6,798 nt of DNA from Desulfovibrio sp. Its GTDB lineage: Bacteria; Desulfobacterota; Desulfovibrionia; Desulfovibrionales; Desulfovibrionaceae. Location of the stretch: positions 5,908 to 12,705 of the forward strand of contig JAAUYX010000084.1 of assembly GCA_014804905.1 (NCBI GenBank). The letters run 5' to 3'. The position numbers were made by a program, and so were the translations under genes. The number at the start of each line of letters is the position of its first letter. The first letter of the stretch is position 1. Below are positions 5,673 through 6,798 of the stretch, one piece after another. The notes below the pieces were generated by a model. It made no database searches. It saw only the letters and a program-made list of their open reading frames with translations, and was not told the origin of the DNA.

Positions 5673-6464
5673 CTACTGGAACAGCGTGCTCATGCCGCGC
5701 AAAAGGTTGGCGAAAAGCCCGTCCATGCCGGTGATGAACTCCTCGATTTTGTTGGCCATGACCACCAGCAAAAGGCCCACGAAGAAGAAGCCCACGCCGA
5801 TCTTGATGGGGAAGCCGAACTCCATGATATGGATTTGCGGCGAGGTGCGCGCCACGAGCCCCAGTGCCACTTCCACCAGAAAGAGCGCCACCATGACGGG
5901 CGCGGCGATTTGCAGCGCCAGCACGAAGACCTGGCTTGAGAGCTCCAGCACCTCCCAGAGCAGGTTCTCGCCGATGAAGAGCGCGCCCGGCGGCACGATG
6001 GCGAAGGACTGGGCGAAGCCCTTGATCATGTAGAGGTGCCCGTCGAGGGCGAGAAAGGTGAGCAGGCTCACCATCCAGAGAAAGAAGGCCGTGGCGCCGG
6101 TCTGGTTGCCGGTGATGGGGTCCGCGAAGTTGATCATGGTGAAGCCCATCTGGAAGCCCAAAAGCTCGCCGCCGGACTGGATGCCCATGAACAGAAAATT
6201 GACGGCCATGCCGAGCACGAGGCCCATGAACACCTCGCCCAGCGCCATGATGGCGAGGTCGAAGGGGTGCTCCGGCATGAGCGAGCCCGACAGCGAGAGA
6301 TGCGGCCACACGGCCACGGTAAAGACCATGGTCACGGCGGCCTTGACCGACACCGGGATATTGTTGGTGGAAAAGATGGGCAGCATGAACATGACGATGC
6401 TCACGCGCATGATGGTGAGCAAAAAGCTCAGCACAGCGGTGGGATCGTAACTGAAGATGTCCAT
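5673..6464 (-). CDS. fliR: Flagellar biosynthetic protein FliR
   Basis: A 263-residue inner-membrane protein, the usual FliR length. It has the expected series of long hydrophobic segments: N-terminal VLSFLLTIMRVSIVMFMLPIFS (about 11-32), GLVLGMAVNFLFMGIQSGGELLGFQMGF in the middle, and C-terminal APVMVALFLVEVALGLVART and IKIGVGFFFVGLLLVVMA. The middle stretch with GFTMINFADPITG fits the conserved FliR/YscT/SpaR region. FliR joins FliP and FliQ to form the export gate of the flagellar type III secretion apparatus. The ATG at 6464 has no strong ribosome binding site, but no upstream in-frame start is available and the N-terminus fits the family. It follows a receiver-domain gene by 85 bases on the same strand. 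The next gene downstream is convergent, so fliR ends its transcription unit and is not followed by flhB here. Confidence 0.93.
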   Translation of the reverse strand: MDIFSYDPTAVLSFLLTIMRVSIVMFMLPIFSTNNIPVSVKAAVTMVFTVAVWPHLSLSGSLMPEHPFDLAIMALGEVFMGLVLGMAVNFLFMGIQSGGELLGFQMGFTMINFADPITGNQTGATAFFLWMVSLLTFLALDGHLYMIKGFAQSFAIVPPGALFIGENLLWEVLELSSQVFVLALQIAAPVMVALFLVEVALGLVARTSPQIHIMEFGFPIKIGVGFFFVGLLLVVMANKIEEFITGMDGLFANLLRGMSTLFQ

Positions 6465-6521
6465 GCGGCTTGCTATGCAATTCGGCTGCCATGCCGGGCG
6501 GCGCTGAGGCCCGGACCTGCC

Positions 6522-6539
6522 GGGTCACGTCCGTAACCC
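6522..6539. repeat. Hairpin between the receiver gene and fliR
   Basis: GGGTCAC (6522-6528) pairs with GTAACCC (6533-6539) around GTCC; six pairs are Watson-Crick and one position is a G-U wobble when read as minus-strand RNA. There is no T-run after it, so it is not a standard intrinsic terminator. It could limit read-through or stabilise the mRNA end. An overlapping alternative stem, cccgg/ccggg (6510-6514, 6520-6524), is also possible. Confidence 0.25.
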
Positions 6540-6549
6540 AGGCCCGCGC

Positions 6550-6798
6550 CTATTTGTGCAGGCGTTCTTCCATGATTTCCTTGACAATCTTGTCGAGGCC
6601 CGCGAGGTCCGGCTTGGAGACCTGCCTGTCCGCGCCCACCTTGATGCCCTTGGCCCTGAGCGCGTCCGTGATGAGCGAGGAGAAGAGCACCACGGGCAGC
6701 TTGTGCAGGGCCGGGTTCTCGCGAATCTTGGTGGTGAGGGCGTGGCCGTCCATTTCGGGCATTTCGATATCCGAGATGACGAGGTCCACGATTTCGGA
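6550..6798 (-). CDS. cheV: Receiver (REC) domain protein, C-terminal part, probably chemotaxis protein CheV
   Basis: Only the last 82 residues lie in the window; the frame is open to the right edge. They form the second half of a CheY-like receiver domain. The phosphoacceptor is the Asp in VISDIEMPEMDG (about residue 10 of the visible part). The conserved Ser of LFSSLIT and the Lys of VSKPD come later, giving the usual D-S/T-K set. The style of LPVVLFSSLIT followed by AKGIKVGADRQVSKPD is what I know from CheV, which fuses a CheW-like coupling domain to a C-terminal receiver. The position just before fliR fits a chemotaxis role. The CheW-like part cannot be seen, so a lone CheY-type regulator or another receiver protein remains possible. 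The end of the protein is MEERLHK then TAG, and no output domain follows the receiver. Confidence 0.72.
   Translation of the reverse strand, partial: SEIVDLVISDIEMPEMDGHALTTKIRENPALHKLPVVLFSSLITDALRAKGIKVGADRQVSKPDLAGLDKIVKEIMEERLHK

Noticed and set aside
3560..5680. Mobile element or CRISPR array around the methyltransferases
   Set aside because: No transposase or integrase frame, no terminal inverted repeats, no regular spaced repeats were seen by eye.
5494..6528. Long minus-strand frame of 344 codons over fliR
   Set aside because: Histidine/arginine/glycine-rich translation offset from fliR, which has clear membrane helices and family motifs; a GC-rich shadow frame.
6036..6536. Plus-strand frame antisense to fliR
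   Set aside because: His/Glu/Gly-rich low-complexity translation typical of the antisense of a membrane protein gene; no ribosome binding site or family look.

Overview
The window looks like chromosome of a GC-rich Desulfovibrionaceae-type deltaproteobacterium (Desulfovibrio or a close relative). This rests on protein style and gene company: a KefB-like antiporter, AzlC/AzlD with a small DUF4911-like protein, FliR, and a receiver domain that reads like CheV. It is an inference, not a database result.

Layout: (1) 1-1797, plus strand, a CPA2 cation:proton antiporter with a cytoplasmic RCK/TrkA nucleotide-binding tail; its start lies off the left edge. (2) 1837-3471, minus strand, an apparent operon read from right to left: a 69-residue two-helix membrane protein, azlC, azlD, and an 88-residue DUF4911-like protein. 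The last three are linked by two ATGA stop/start overlaps. (3) 3472-3779, a 308-base AT-richer gap with a plausible plus-strand promoter and a long leader. (4) 3780-5620, plus strand, two paralogous class I SAM-dependent methyltransferase genes. The first is a pseudogene with three separate lesions; the second is intact. (5) 5673-6798, minus strand, fliR (flagellar export gate), preceded by the 3' end of a receiver-domain gene, probably cheV.

The flanking genes are ordinary core functions: ion homeostasis, branched-chain amino acid export, motility and chemotaxis. The accessory part is the methyltransferase pair. It has lower GC (hand counts of 28/60 and 27/60 on two lines, against 41/60 and 35/60 on flanking lines) and sits between two unrelated minus-strand units. 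The first copy has a 4-bp tandem duplication, a TGG-to-TAG stop and a one-base insertion, yet still aligns along its whole length with the second (about 117 of 170 residues identical over the N-terminal part, hand count). One 84-base block is far more alike at silent sites than its surroundings, which suggests gene conversion. The methylated substrate is unknown; a surface polysaccharide or flagellin glycan is only a guess. I did not find a clear new multi-gene system.
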